A stretch of DNA of 50,455 nt from Methanomassiliicoccaceae archaeon UBA72 (GTDB lineage: Archaea > Thermoplasmatota > Thermoplasmata > Methanomassiliicoccales > Methanomethylophilaceae). Positions 1 to 10,400 of this stretch are shown here, one piece after another (within the stretch, counting starts at the first letter, position 1; each line of letters opens with the position of its first letter). The position numbers were made by a program, and so were the translations under genes. The stretch covers positions 1 to 50,455 of the forward strand of contig DAVO01000018.1 of assembly GCA_002509405.1 (NCBI GenBank). Reading direction: 5' to 3'. The notes below the pieces were generated by a model. The model saw nothing but the letters and a program-made list of their open reading frames with translations, was not told the origin of the DNA and searched no databases.

Positions 1-1240
<1,240 letters not shown>

Positions 1241-1305
1241 CCGCTGGGGTGTGATCTAGCAGTTAAACAGGTTGCGTATGAAATTCTCATCCATGTCATT
1301 TGCCA

Positions 1306-1318
1306 ATTTTTCTTCTTT
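1306..1318 (+). terminator. T-rich tract after 23S rRNA
   Basis: A run of thymines broken by two cytosines lies about 70 nt past the 23S end and just before the promoter of the next gene. T-rich tracts without a strong stem are usual archaeal terminators. The role is inferred from position. Confidence 0.4.
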
Positions 1319-1328
1319 ACGTTAAACG

Positions 1329-1336
1329 TTAAATAT
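1329..1336 (+). promoter_or_regulatory. TATA-like box of the metallo-hydrolase gene
   Basis: TTAAATAT is centred about 26 nt before the ATG at 1358, with no Shine-Dalgarno sequence between. This predicts a leaderless transcript. Confidence 0.5.
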
Positions 1337-1357
1337 GATTATTAACTGGCTCTATTG

Positions 1358-1993
1358 ATGACGATACACAGGATAGGCTCTTTTGTTCCTTATGATTCGA
1401 ACATGTTCCTGATAATCGGAGAGCGCACGATGCTCATCGATACAGGTTCCGGAGCCATCACCGGTCCGATCATCGAATATATCGCCAACCTTCTCGGCGG
1501 AAGAAGGCTCGACGCCATCGTCCTGACCCACCGCCATTACGACCACATAGGGGGGCTCAGGGACATCGTCCCTGCGTTCCGTCCGACCGTGTTCGCCGGC
1601 AGAAGGGACGCCGAGGCGATACGCAGGGGAGGCATGGACAAAATCTCCAGGATCGACCTGGCTCCGTGTCCCGCAGAAGTACATGAGCTTTCGGAGGGGA
1701 ACGTGATAGATCTGGGAGGTCATCTTATGGAGACGATAGAGACCCCAGGGCACACCGAAGGTTGCATCTGCTTGTACGATCTCGAAACACATGCGTTGTT
1801 CTCCGGCGACACCGTATTCGCTGAAGGCGTCGGACGCACGGATTTCGAGGGGGGAAACATAACAGAGCTCAGGGCGTCGCTCCACAAACTAAAAAAACTT
1901 CAAATAGACGGCCTTTATCCTGGCCACGGACCGTGTCTGGAACACGGAGGAAAGGAAGCTATTATCAACGGATTCAGATACACGGGTGAATAA
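1358..1993 (+). CDS. Metallo-beta-lactamase-fold hydrolase (glyoxalase II-like)
   Basis: This 211-residue protein has the full metal-binding set of the metallo-beta-lactamase fold: HRHYDH in the HxHxDH position, the third histidine in PGHTEG, the bridging aspartate in SGDT, and a last histidine in YPGHGP. Family members hydrolyse thioesters, phosphoesters or related bonds with two metal ions, in the cytosol. The length fits a single-domain glyoxalase II-like enzyme with no extra domain, and the substrate cannot be told from sequence. ATG at 1358 is preferred to the adjoining TTG because the TATA-like box is about 26 nt upstream. The stop overlaps the region where the next gene begins, so the two are probably co-transcribed. 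Confidence 0.85.
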   Translation: MTIHRIGSFVPYDSNMFLIIGERTMLIDTGSGAITGPIIEYIANLLGGRRLDAIVLTHRHYDHIGGLRDIVPAFRPTVFAGRRDAEAIRRGGMDKISRIDLAPCPAEVHELSEGNVIDLGGHLMETIETPGHTEGCICLYDLETHALFSGDTVFAEGVGRTDFEGGNITELRASLHKLKKLQIDGLYPGHGPCLEHGGKEAIINGFRYTGE

Positions 1994-1994
1994 G

Positions 1995-2633
1995 ATGAAA
2001 ATCCTAAGATGTAATTCGGGAAACGAGCTGGACGAGAATACGATTTCTGCAATCGCTCATGCTGCAGAGGATATCGCCTCAGGTAATCTCGTGGTTTATC
2101 CCACAGAAACGGTTTACGGAATCGGCGCCGACGTTTTCAACCAGAAAGCTGTGAAAAAGGTCTTCATGGCCAAGAACAGGCCATTCGATATGCCGCTGTC
2201 CGTCGCCGTCACAGACAAGAAGATGATGGAGCAGGTCGCAGTCTTAAATGAGAATGCGGACAAGCTCATCGAAGCTTTCCTGCCCGGCCCCCTCACTATA
2301 ATAATCAAGAAGAACGCCCAGATCTCGGACATGGTCACATCGGGGTCCGAGAAGGTGGGCGTCCGTATCCCTGATAACCCTATAGCGCTGGAGCTGATAA
2401 GGCGCTGCGGTCCGATAGTAGCAACATCCGCGAACACACACTCTCATCCAGATTCGGTGGTCATAGATTCAGCGGTCAAAGATCTGGGCGACAAGATCGC
2501 CACATATCTCGATTCGGGAGAATGCACTCTGGGAAAGCCATCCACCATCGTCTGGCTCTACAAAGGCGAGGTCGAGATCGTCCGTCAGGGGGCAATCTCG
2601 AGAGGGCAGATCGAGGAGGCGCTGCGTTGCTGA
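1995..2633 (+). CDS. Threonylcarbamoyl-AMP synthase (Sua5/YrdC/YciO family)
   Basis: This 212-residue single-domain protein makes threonylcarbamoyl-AMP from threonine, bicarbonate and ATP, the first step of the t6A37 modification of ANN-decoding tRNAs. Family signatures are the YPTETVYG segment near the N terminus, the KNRP motif and the SANTH segment where the family has SAN. It lacks the C-terminal Sua5 extension, so it is of the short YrdC type. An in-frame GTG at 1986 is an alternative start overlapping the previous stop; ATG at 1995 gives the usual N terminus. The 3' end overlaps the methionine aminopeptidase gene, suggesting translational coupling. Confidence 0.88.
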   Translation: MKILRCNSGNELDENTISAIAHAAEDIASGNLVVYPTETVYGIGADVFNQKAVKKVFMAKNRPFDMPLSVAVTDKKMMEQVAVLNENADKLIEAFLPGPLTIIIKKNAQISDMVTSGSEKVGVRIPDNPIALELIRRCGPIVATSANTHSHPDSVVIDSAVKDLGDKIATYLDSGECTLGKPSTIVWLYKGEVEIVRQGAISRGQIEEALRC

Positions 2634-3517
2634 CAGAGGACGAACTTGCAAAACTAAGGAAAGCGGGAAAGATCTCCGCGGAGGCAAGGGATATCGGTCT
2701 CGGCATGATCAGGCCCGGGGTCAAATTGTACGATGTAGCCCAGGAGGTCGAAGGTTACATCCGGGAACACGGTTGCGGACTTGCCTTTCCTTGCAACATC
2801 GGCATTAACGAGGTCGCCGCCCATTACACGCCAAGCGTCGCAGACAAGAAGGTCTTCGAGCTTGGCGATGTGGTAAAGGTCGACTGCGGTGCGGAGATCG
2901 ACGGATGGGTCGGAGATACGGCAGGCACAGCCGAAGCAGGTACCGGAAGATATACTAAACTGATACAGGCATCGAAGCGTGCCAGGGATGCGGTTGCGGA
3001 GTTCATCGGCGATGGATGCCCGTTGAGGGAGATCGGAGGTGCGGTGGAAATAAGCATGGCGCAGGACGGTTTCCGTCCCATAAAGAACCTCTGCGGCCAC
3101 CAGATCGTCCAGTACAATCTGCACGCGGGGCTGTCTGTGCCCAGTTACGACAACGGTGACACGACCGAGATAAAGATCGGTACGATAATAGCCGTCGAAC
3201 CGTTCGCAACCAACGGTGCCGGAGAAGTATTGAACGGCCCGCCCGGGAACATAGTGCGTATACTTCGCGAAAGGGAGATAGAGGAGCCGGTCGCAAAGGA
3301 GTTCTTCGAATACGTCAAAGGGGAGTTCAAATCCTTCCCGTTCTGTGCCAGGAGCTGTGATTTTCCCAACGCGGAGAAACACGTAAAGACCCTCGTCCGT
3401 CGCGGAGTTCTCTCAAGCTACGCCCAGCTCGTGGAGGCCAAGAAAGGGATTGTATCCCAGCACGAGTACACTTTCTATGTGTCAGGCGACAGGGCGGAGG
3501 TCACAACTCTTCCGTGA
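2627..3517 (+). CDS. map: Methionine aminopeptidase, type II
   Basis: The enzyme removes the initiator methionine from nascent proteins. The 296-residue length, without a zinc-finger extension, fits archaeal MetAP2. Metal and substrate ligands are visible in order: the histidine in AAHYTPS, the aspartates in VDCGAEIDGWVGD, the histidine in CGHQI, the glutamate in AVEPFA and the final glutamate in SQHEYTF. The start is taken as TTG at 2627: it is preceded by GGAGG at 2615-2619 with seven nucleotides of spacing, lies in frame before the first conserved residues, and overlaps the stop of the upstream gene. A longer frame open from 2522 is rejected because it lies wholly inside that gene. Confidence 0.92.
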   Translation: MLTEDELAKLRKAGKISAEARDIGLGMIRPGVKLYDVAQEVEGYIREHGCGLAFPCNIGINEVAAHYTPSVADKKVFELGDVVKVDCGAEIDGWVGDTAGTAEAGTGRYTKLIQASKRARDAVAEFIGDGCPLREIGGAVEISMAQDGFRPIKNLCGHQIVQYNLHAGLSVPSYDNGDTTEIKIGTIIAVEPFATNGAGEVLNGPPGNIVRILREREIEEPVAKEFFEYVKGEFKSFPFCARSCDFPNAEKHVKTLVRRGVLSSYAQLVEAKKGIVSQHEYTFYVSGDRAEVTTLP

Positions 3518-3550
3518 GGTTTATTTACAACCGTATTCTACATCACCCAA

Positions 3551-3635
3551 GCCGAAGTTGCCAAGCCAGGTCAAAGGCGGCAGACTCAAGATCTGTTCCC
3601 GCAGGGGTTCGCCGGTTCAAATCCGGCCTTCGGCA
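3551..3635 (+). tRNA. tRNA-Leu, anticodon CAA
   Basis: An 85-nt gene with acceptor arms GCCGAAG and CTTCGGC and discriminator A. The anticodon stem-loop has loop CTCAAGA, giving CAA at 3587-3589, which reads the leucine codon UUG. The long variable arm (TTCCCGCAGGGG region) is that of a class II tRNA, and the T-loop GGTTCAAATCC is intact. CCA is not encoded. No intron is seen. It lies 33 nt after map and directly before the decayed genes. Confidence 0.95.
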
Positions 3636-3660
3636 CTAAAAATCAATAAATCCGAGAGGT

Positions 3661-4217
3661 AAGTCGACACCGATCGAGCCCCAGAAGACGACCCTCGTTG
3701 CGCTGGCGATGCTCATTATCGGGACGATGATCATGACGGCCTCGTTGGTGGGGGGCACGGCACGGCACGAACCTCCTCTATCCGTCGATAGTTGCGATAC
3801 TTCTGACGACCGTGCTTTCGATGCTGCCGCTTTTCCCGCTACGGACAACTTTCTTCGCCGACATATCCACCTTCAGGATAAGAGGACCGTATTTCGGGAA
3901 GGAGATTCGTTATTCAGATGTCTCTGCGATCGAACACAGGGTTTTCGACCCCGTCAGCAGAGTCATCGGACACAGTGCGTTATCCAGGAATCGCTCGGAG
4001 GGCTGTTCAGGTCTTCGGAGCTGGGGATGTACAACATCACTGGACACTATCGTGGCACAGGGACAAAATTCATAATGCTGGAACTCTCAAACGGAGGCCG
4101 GTCGTGTTCAATCTTGAATCTGAGGAAGATACCGGGGCAGTTTACCTCGCCATAACTTCCAGGGTCGCAGCGAGAAGCGCACTTATCACCAAAGGTCCGC
4201 CCAGGTATACAGAGGAG
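3661..4217 (+). pseudogene. Decayed membrane protein with PH-like domain, copy 1
   Basis: No single frame covers this stretch, but protein-like pieces follow each other. A hydrophobic segment (LVALAMLIIGTMIMTA) is read to about 3756. In the next frame, from 3770, come a second membrane segment and a soluble part containing IRGPYFGKEIRYSD. In the first frame again, near 4008-4090, is FRSSELGMYNITGHY, and in a third frame from about 4096 is RPVVFNLESEEDTG. The pieces resemble a two-helix membrane protein followed by a beta-rich, bacterial-PH-like domain. Removing two of the three GCACG units at 3755-3769 joins the first two pieces into one frame. No start codon is seen at the head of the first piece. 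The family name is a guess from pattern. Confidence 0.65.
3755..3769 (+). repeat. Three tandem GCACG units at a frameshift
   Basis: GCACG occurs three times in direct succession inside the first decayed gene. Two extra units add 10 nt, exactly the shift needed to move from the frame of the upstream membrane helix to that of the downstream one. This looks like a replication-slippage scar. Confidence 0.6.
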
Positions 4218-4836
4218 ATGACGGACAGGGACAGAAAGATCAGGGCATTGGCATTATCGGCATCGCTGGCACTTTCAATAGCGGTGCCTGTTTCGATTCT
4301 GATGAGCGACACCGAAGCCCGGGTCGCTTCGGTCGCAGCATCGACATCGGCTTTCCTCGTTCCGACGGCCGTGATGATATCTTTCTTATCTGGCACATTG
4401 GGAGGCGCCTGCCGAGGGACGATATGTGGAAGCAGTTTTGGGATCCATGATGCCTTCCTGCGCCGTAGTCGTGGCTTTTTCTCTTTTGCCGGTCGTATTC
4501 TTGCCGGGAATGGGTGTTTCAGCCGACATCGACGGCGACAGCCTAAGAGCAGCGGCCCCTTATGTCGAGGAGGACGTTCCGCTTTACGATGCGACCTCCG
4601 TGGTGATACGAGATGACCCGGACTTCGAAAGGGCGCGGGGATACGGAGGGAAAGACTTCGGGAGCAGGCGGTTCTATAATTCGGAACTCGGTGAAGTGAC
4701 CTATGCAGCCTACTGGGGAGTCGTCAGGAAGATAGTCGTGGAACACTCCGGGGGAATGCTTGTCTTCGACCTGGATCCCTGGAACCCGACGGAGGCGTTC
4801 CACGAAAGATCGGCGGCTTCCCCGCCGTCCCCCTGA
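4218..4836 (+). pseudogene. Decayed membrane protein with PH-like domain, copy 2
   Basis: An ATG at 4218 follows a GAGGAG sequence and opens a frame with two membrane segments (ALSASLALSIAVPVSIL and a second near 4330-4383). It then goes out of frame; HIGRRLPRDDMWKQF reads in another frame near 4390-4435, and a third frame from about 4426 to the TGA ending at 4836 gives a membrane helix and a soluble tail with FYNSELGEVTYAAY and GGMLVFDLDP. That tail parallels FRSSELGMYNITGHY and PVVFNLES of the first copy, so the genes look like tandem paralogs. The final 136-codon frame could be expressed from the GTG at 4426, but it lacks the front of the protein. Confidence 0.6.
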
Positions 4837-4864
4837 CCCGCGTAATAGTAGCGCGTACAAATCA

Positions 4865-4875
4865 TTTTAAATAAA
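4865..4875 (+). promoter_or_regulatory. TATA-like box of the rpsM operon
   Basis: TTTTAAATAAA lies about 120 nt before rpsM in an otherwise G+C-richer leader. Transcription would begin near 4895, giving a leader of about 95 nt, long compared with the leaderless neighbours. Confidence 0.5.
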
Positions 4876-4940
4876 GAGCCCATCGGCCCATTACGCAGAC
4901 TCAGGACCCGCCATTGGCGAATACTGAGAGCAGGCCTACC

Positions 4941-4985
4941 ATGGCCTCGCTTGATCAATTCCTTGCGGAACATTTGCGGAGGTAA
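4941..4985 (+). CDS. Possible 14-codon leader ORF before rpsM
   Basis: ATG at 4941 opens a 14-residue frame (MASLDQFLAEHLRR) ending in TAA at 4983-4985, four nucleotides before the rpsM ATG. Its last codons overlap the GGAGGT Shine-Dalgarno of rpsM, so ribosomes finishing here could re-initiate on rpsM. Whether it is translated is unknown; an ORF this short can arise by chance. Confidence 0.3.
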   Translation: MASLDQFLAEHLRR

Positions 4986-4989
4986 CAAA

Positions 4990-5463
4990 ATGGCGAAAGC
5001 GAAGAAAGAGGCACCAAAGGCCGAGGACGAGAACTTCAACTTCATCGTCCGTATCGCGAACAGCGATATAGATGGCCAGAAGAGGACCGTCATAGGTCTC
5101 CAGAGCATCAAAGGGGTCGGGGCGAGAGTGGCCCAGACCGTTGTGCAAAAAGCAGGCATCGAACAATCCGTAAAGATCGGTACCCTCAGCGAAGAGAAGG
5201 TCAAAGAGCTCGAGAACCTGGTACTGAAATACGTTGAGTACGCTCCCTCGTGGGCAGTCAACAGGCAGATGGACTACGAGTCCGGTGCCGACATGCACCT
5301 TTTCGGTAACGACCTGGACATGGTCCAGAAGGACGATGTCAACAGGATGAAGATGATACGCTGCTACCGCGGAATCAGGCACGAGACCCACCACAAGGTA
5401 AGAGGCCAGAGGACCAGGTCCAATGGAAGGAAGGGACTGACCCTCGGAGTCAAGAAGAAGTGA
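4990..5463 (+). CDS. rpsM: 30S ribosomal protein S13
   Basis: This 157-residue protein of the small-subunit head contacts the P-site tRNA and the 50S subunit. Family features are the helix-hairpin-helix segment SIKGVGARVAQTV, the RCYRGIRHETHHKVRGQRTRSNGR stretch (first 20 residues alone are diagnostic) and the basic C-terminal tail. The alanine, lysine and glutamate-rich N terminus is an archaeal extension. The start follows a strong GGAGGT. It is the first gene of rpsM-rpsD-rpsK-rpoD, the usual archaeal order. Confidence 0.96.
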   Translation: MAKAKKEAPKAEDENFNFIVRIANSDIDGQKRTVIGLQSIKGVGARVAQTVVQKAGIEQSVKIGTLSEEKVKELENLVLKYVEYAPSWAVNRQMDYESGADMHLFGNDLDMVQKDDVNRMKMIRCYRGIRHETHHKVRGQRTRSNGRKGLTLGVKKK

Positions 5464-5473
5464 GGTGTTTTGA

Positions 5474-6124
5474 ATGGGAGACCCTAAATTTTCACGTAAA
5501 GCCTACGACACGCCCTCTCACCCCTGGCAGGGAGAGAGGATCAAAGCAGAGCACGAGATCGTAGTAGAGTTCGGACTTAAGAACAAAAACGAAGTCTGGA
5601 GGGCCCAGTCCATACTGAGGAACTACAGAAAACAGTCCAGGGAGCTTCAGGCACGCCTCAGGGGTAACGACGCCCAGGCGAGGATCGAGGCTGACAACTT
5701 GATATCCAAGTGCAGCCGCATGGGCATCCTTCCCATGTCGGGAGGAGACCTCAACGATATCCTGGTTCTCAACGAGAGGGACCTGCTTTCCAGGCGCCTT
5801 CAGACCATCGTTTACGAAAAAGGCCTCGCCAGCACAATCAAGCAGGCCAGGCAGATGATCAACCACGGCCACATATTCCTCAACGGGCACAGGGTGACCG
5901 TTCCCGGATACATAGTTGTCAGGAGCGAGGAGCCCACCGTCGAATACGCCCCCGCATCTGCTTTCACCGACGAGATGCACCCAATGAGAGCCTCTCCGGA
6001 CGCGATCGCAGCCAAGACCGAGGCCAAAGCGGCAGTGACCGAGAAGCACTTCGAGAAGAAGGCCAAAGCGGCAAAGGAAGACGCCGAAGCGGCGGGAATA
6101 ACAGCAAAGGACGGTGAGATCTGA
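5474..6124 (+). CDS. rpsD: 30S ribosomal protein S4
   Basis: This 216-residue protein is a primary 16S-binding assembly protein of the 30S body. The N-terminal region with KFSRKAYDTPSHPW is the archaeal form, and the S4 RNA-binding domain follows with ARQMINHGHIFLNGHRVTVP. The C-terminal 45 or so residues form a low-complexity alanine, lysine and glutamate tail, longer than in many homologs. It starts 10 nt after rpsM and its stop overlaps the rpsK start by one base (TGATG), indicating coupled translation. Confidence 0.96.
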   Translation: MGDPKFSRKAYDTPSHPWQGERIKAEHEIVVEFGLKNKNEVWRAQSILRNYRKQSRELQARLRGNDAQARIEADNLISKCSRMGILPMSGGDLNDILVLNERDLLSRRLQTIVYEKGLASTIKQARQMINHGHIFLNGHRVTVPGYIVVRSEEPTVEYAPASAFTDEMHPMRASPDAIAAKTEAKAAVTEKHFEKKAKAAKEDAEAAGITAKDGEI

Positions 6125-6510
6125 TGGCATCCAAATGGGCAATAGCAAACATATTCGCCAGCTACAACAACATCATGATCACGCTCACTGACATCACCGG
6201 TGCGGAAACGATCGGAAAGGTCACGGGCGGAATGGTGGTCAAGCAGGCGAAGGACCAGTCCTCGCCTTACGCGGCCCAGAAAGCCGCCGAGAAGATCGCC
6301 GAGATCGCAAGGGAGAGGGATATCGCCGGAATCCACGTCAAGGTACGTGCGCCCGGAGGAAACAAGGCAACATCTCCCGGACCCGGAGCACAGTCCGCTA
6401 TACGTGCACTTGCAAGGGCCGGAATAAAGATCGGGCGCATCGAGGACGTTACACCAATACCCCACGACGGTACCAAGAAGAAGGGCGGACGCAGAGGACG
6501 CAGGGTCTGA
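6124..6510 (+). CDS. rpsK: 30S ribosomal protein S11
   Basis: This 128-residue protein sits on the 30S platform near the E site. Conserved features are NIFASYNNIMITLTDITG near the start, the SSPYAAQKAAE segment, the PGPGAQSAIRALARAG segment and the basic tail with GGRRGRRV. The start is fixed by the TGATG overlap with rpsD. The length matches archaeal S11. Confidence 0.97.
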   Translation: MASKWAIANIFASYNNIMITLTDITGAETIGKVTGGMVVKQAKDQSSPYAAQKAAEKIAEIARERDIAGIHVKVRAPGGNKATSPGPGAQSAIRALARAGIKIGRIEDVTPIPHDGTKKKGGRRGRRV

Positions 6511-6519
6511 GGGACGGAC

Positions 6520-7359
6520 ATGGAAATTGAAATCATCGAAATGGCTGAGAGGAAGGCCAAGTTCATACTGAAGAATTCCTCGCCTGCCATGGCAAACGCG
6601 CTGAGAAGGACCATGCTGTCCGACATACCCAAAATGGCCATAGACAAGGTCGAGTTTCACCTCGGCCCGATCATGGCCGATGACAAGGAGTATGAGAGCG
6701 TTACGCCCCTGTTCGACGAGATCGTTGCCCACAGGCTAGGAATGGTCCCGGTCCCCACGGACCTGGAGCTCTTCACGCCGCAGGACCAGTGCGTCTGCGG
6801 GGGAGAGGGATGCCCCAACTGCACCATCATGTACAGTCTGAACAAGATCGGCCCCGGCACGGTGCTCTCGGGAAACCTGATACCCCTCGGGAACCAGGAC
6901 CTCAAGGTGAAGGACGAGTTCATCCCGATCGTCGAACTGACCGACGGACAGGCCGTCCTGATATACGCCACGGCAGTGATGGGCACAGCGAAGAATCACG
7001 TGAAATGGCAGGTCGCCAACGGTGTTGGTTACAAATACCTGCCCAAAATCACCGTGGATCCCGCGAAAGCCTCATCCGAAGGCGCTCTGAACTGCATGAA
7101 GGTCTGTCCCAAGAACGTGTTCGACGTGACTGACGGCAAACTTGTGGTTGCACGCCCCAGGGACTGCACCATATGCAAATCCTGCATGGACTCGGTGGAC
7201 AACGACGGTTCCATAACCGTCGAGGGCGACGACAGGAATTTCCTGTTCACGTTCGAGACGGACGGTTCGCTCACTGCAGAGCAGACTCTCAACAAGGCGG
7301 CACAGATCCTTTCGAAGGAAGCTTCTGTCTTATCCGAAGAGATCGCACAGCTGGAATAA
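6520..7359 (+). CDS. rpoD: DNA-directed RNA polymerase subunit D (Rpo3)
   Basis: This is the archaeal counterpart of bacterial alpha and eukaryotic Rpb3, forming the assembly platform with Rpo11. The 279 residues contain the dimerisation motif NALRRTMLSDIP near residue 30, a four-cysteine insertion at C91, C93, C98 and C101 typical of a zinc site, and a ferredoxin-like insertion. In the latter the ligands are C192 and C196 (CMKVCP) and C216, C219 and C222 (CTICKSC). This supplies one complete four-cysteine [4Fe-4S] site, with one cysteine left over, so a second cluster is unlikely. It is last in the operon; rpl18e, rpl13 and rps9, which often follow, are absent here. Confidence 0.95.
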   Translation: MEIEIIEMAERKAKFILKNSSPAMANALRRTMLSDIPKMAIDKVEFHLGPIMADDKEYESVTPLFDEIVAHRLGMVPVPTDLELFTPQDQCVCGGEGCPNCTIMYSLNKIGPGTVLSGNLIPLGNQDLKVKDEFIPIVELTDGQAVLIYATAVMGTAKNHVKWQVANGVGYKYLPKITVDPAKASSEGALNCMKVCPKNVFDVTDGKLVVARPRDCTICKSCMDSVDNDGSITVEGDDRNFLFTFETDGSLTAEQTLNKAAQILSKEASVLSEEIAQLE

Positions 7360-7368
7360 ACATCTCAA

Positions 7369-7398
7369 GGGGCGCGAGCCCCCTTTAATATTTTTCAA
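7369..7398. terminator. Terminator between rpoD and polC
   Basis: GGGGC (7369-7373), loop GCGA and GCCCC (7378-7382) form a hairpin followed by a T-rich tract on the plus strand. It lies between two converging genes and could serve both. Confidence 0.65.
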
Positions 7399-7402
7399 TT
7401 CC

Positions 7403-10400
7403 TCAGAAGAAATCTGACAAAGTGCATTTTTTCACTTTATCGTTGTTGAACACAGAGTTCATGCTCATCTCGAGGATATCGATCCTTTCGCGGGTGTAAT
7501 CGTCAAGGCCATACTCCTCCCCTATCCTTTTCGATACCTCGAGATACTTCATCACGCTACCTTTGTAGACCGTCATCGTGAGGCCGTTCCCGCACTTGTA
7601 GCACTTTCCTGTGATAGGTATACGTCTGTATTTCTCCCCGCACTTTACGCACCTGAACTTCTGTGCAGAAAAACTTCTCAGGTTTCCGGCCATGTCGGGC
7701 AGGAAGTGCTTGTTGATCACTCTCGTGGCCACATCTCTTTCGTCGACGGCCCTTATTTTCTTGGCCAGCGACAGCTGGGCATCCATCTTGTCGGTCATCG
7801 ATTCGAGGGTGATGTAGGCCGAGAACCTGGGGCCCTCGGATATGCTGTCGGTGTCATTGGTGAACCCCAGCCCTTGGTACTGGGCGGGCGTACCTATGCG
7901 ACCGGCAACCAGGTCCATGATCTTGTCGATGGTCTTCGGGTCCGCCATTTTCATTGCGGCGTTGTAAAGCTCCAGCGGATATTCTCTGAGGCAGTCAACG
8001 TTGTGCGCCTCCTTATCGATCTCGTTGGGGTCCAATCTCGTGGTCAGGACCAGCGGGGCGTCCATGAGCCCTCCGCGCCTGTCCGGCAGGAAGCTGAACG
8101 AGAAGTTAATCAAGGCATCCATGGCAAGGATTATGCAATCCTCGTCGCCGTCGCAGTTCCTTCTCTTGGCCGCATGGAAGAAGGGATGTCCGAAACAGCC
8201 CCTTGCGGTAGAGTACCCGATTATGCGGCACAGGATGCCGCCGGACGTGTGCGGGGCCAGCCCGAAAACTATGTGCCCTATCAGCTGCCCCCTGCTGGTG
8301 ACGTTGTAATAACGGCGCAATTTGTAAAGCTGTTCCAGCTCGTCGTCGACGAAAGCGGCGACCTTGATCATGAAGTCACCGCACTCTCTCGGCGGGATGA
8401 TGTCCTGGACCTTGAGCTCGCATATCTGGTCCGGGTCGGTCAGGGGAACGCCGTTCCAGTCGTGTGTATACCCCAGCTCGATGGCTTTCTCTACCGTTAG
8501 CTCGATCTCCTTGGGTTTGAAGTGGGTCAGCGGGATATCGGTCATATCGTAACGTACGGTCCCGTCTTTGTATGTGGTGACCCCGTTCTTGGCTCTCAGG
8601 ATTCCTTTCTCCAGTGCCTCTGGCACTTTCTTCTTCGAGGTGAGTCCCTTTACGCATTTCAGCGATTTAGGCCTGCTCTCCCCCAGCAACTCGCAGGCGG
8701 CCGTCAGCTCTTCGTCCAAATTCACGGGCATGGTATGAGCGCCGCCTGTCTGATTGAACGACTTGTGTTTCGGATCGTAGACGGCATGAGCCTCGCAATC
8801 TCTGCACCAGGACCTCCATGTGACCTTTCCGCATTTGGTGCACCTTCTTGCGCCCACTTCCAGCTGTATGTCGGTATTTGATGACCTGGCTCCGCTGGCG
8901 GATTTCCTGGAAGACGCGATTGCCGATATCAGCTCGCGGTTGGCGTCCATATCCATCCCCACAGGGAAGAGGCTGTGCACGCTGGGCGTCATCTCTCTTG
9001 CGTCCGCCTTCTCGGGACGCCCCATCCTCATGCCTACTCTGGTTCCTCCACGGCCTCTGACCTCGAATCCGGCCGATGAGCTCACTGCCTCTAGCGGCGT
9101 TTCCCCGGCGAAGGAGCCATTTTTCTCTATCCCGCCATCCCTTATTGAGAGACCCAGGCAGTCGATTATTGGTTCTCCGTATCTGTCGGAAACGGCTATG
9201 CGTCCGTTGCGGAGCCTGTGCAGGGCGCCCAGGTTCTCCAAGATCTTCTTTATCTCCTTATCGAGTGGAATCGAAATGTTTCCTGTGTCGAAGGAACCGT
9301 TATCAGCGATGTAGTCTCTCAATCTGCTCAACGTCGGAACGTCGAAATCCGACCAGAACAGGTTGTAGCGCGGGTGCAGGGGCACACCCAGCTCCGCACA
9401 CATCTCCTTCGCCCGGGCATACGAGGGCTCTTTCCAATCATCTGGAAGCTGCCCCTTGGACCTGAGCTCCTGTCTGTGCCATTCTATGCAGTATCCCGGA
9501 GGGACAAGTTTCTGATTGTTTTCACAGAATTCGCCGAATGGAACCAGGACCTCTCCGCTGTCAACTATGCTCACGATGCGTTTCCTTATTTCCTGGACCT
9601 CTTCCCTGGTGGCGCAGTAGATAAGGTCTCCGTTGTCCAGCAGCACGATGGGGCCTTCCAGCTGGTCGCAGGGGGTGACCACGCAGGCCTTCCCCGGCCT
9701 CTCTATCTTGAGCTGGGTGCCTATGGCCATGAACTCTTCCATCGCGTACATGCTGGCCGGGCTGAAAGCAAGAGCTGCGAGCCCCGTCGTCCTTGCCCTG
9801 CCGTATCTGAGTCTGAACCCACCGACCCTTAAAGGATGGCCGAATATCGGTCTTCCGGCAACGATGTCAAGCAAATATGTGTCCTTCGGCTGGACGGTCT
9901 TCACGGCTTCCTCATCGTCCGCAGTCTTTGCGGGGGCGTGTGCCTCCAGGTATTTCCCGATGAAGTCCCAGCCGTCGATCTTGAGAGTATCCACATGCTT
10001 CTTCAGCTTTGCAGCCTTCTGGCACAGGCCTTCCGCTATTACGAGGCATGCGCCTCCGCGCACATTGTTGGTCTCGATTCTGGGAAGGTCACGGAATCCG
10101 GATATCTCTACATCCTCGGTCCCTTCCCCGTCTATCATGATAGGACAATTCCTAACAATGAGGTCTATCTCTTGGGATGTTGGAGAGTATTGTAGGTGCT
10201 GGGATTGTTTGTACAGGGGGATCTCCTCATCAAAACGGGCGATCTCCTGGTCTGTGGGGATGTATCTTCCAAGGTTGAGCTCCCTTCTCACCACGTCGGC
10301 TATCAGCACGCTCATGGCCTGAGCTGTACCTCCTGCCGCCCTTATCGGCCCGGCGAACAGGACGTCCACGAATTCTGTCCCATCTTCGTTCTTTTTGATC

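Noticed and set aside
3551..3635. tRNA-Leu as an integration site of a mobile element
   Set aside because: No integrase, direct repeat of the tRNA end or viral gene lies nearby; the decayed genes look like ordinary membrane proteins.
5812..6732. 306-codon minus-strand frame across rpsD, rpsK and rpoD
   Set aside because: Covers three certain genes on the other strand and resembles no protein.
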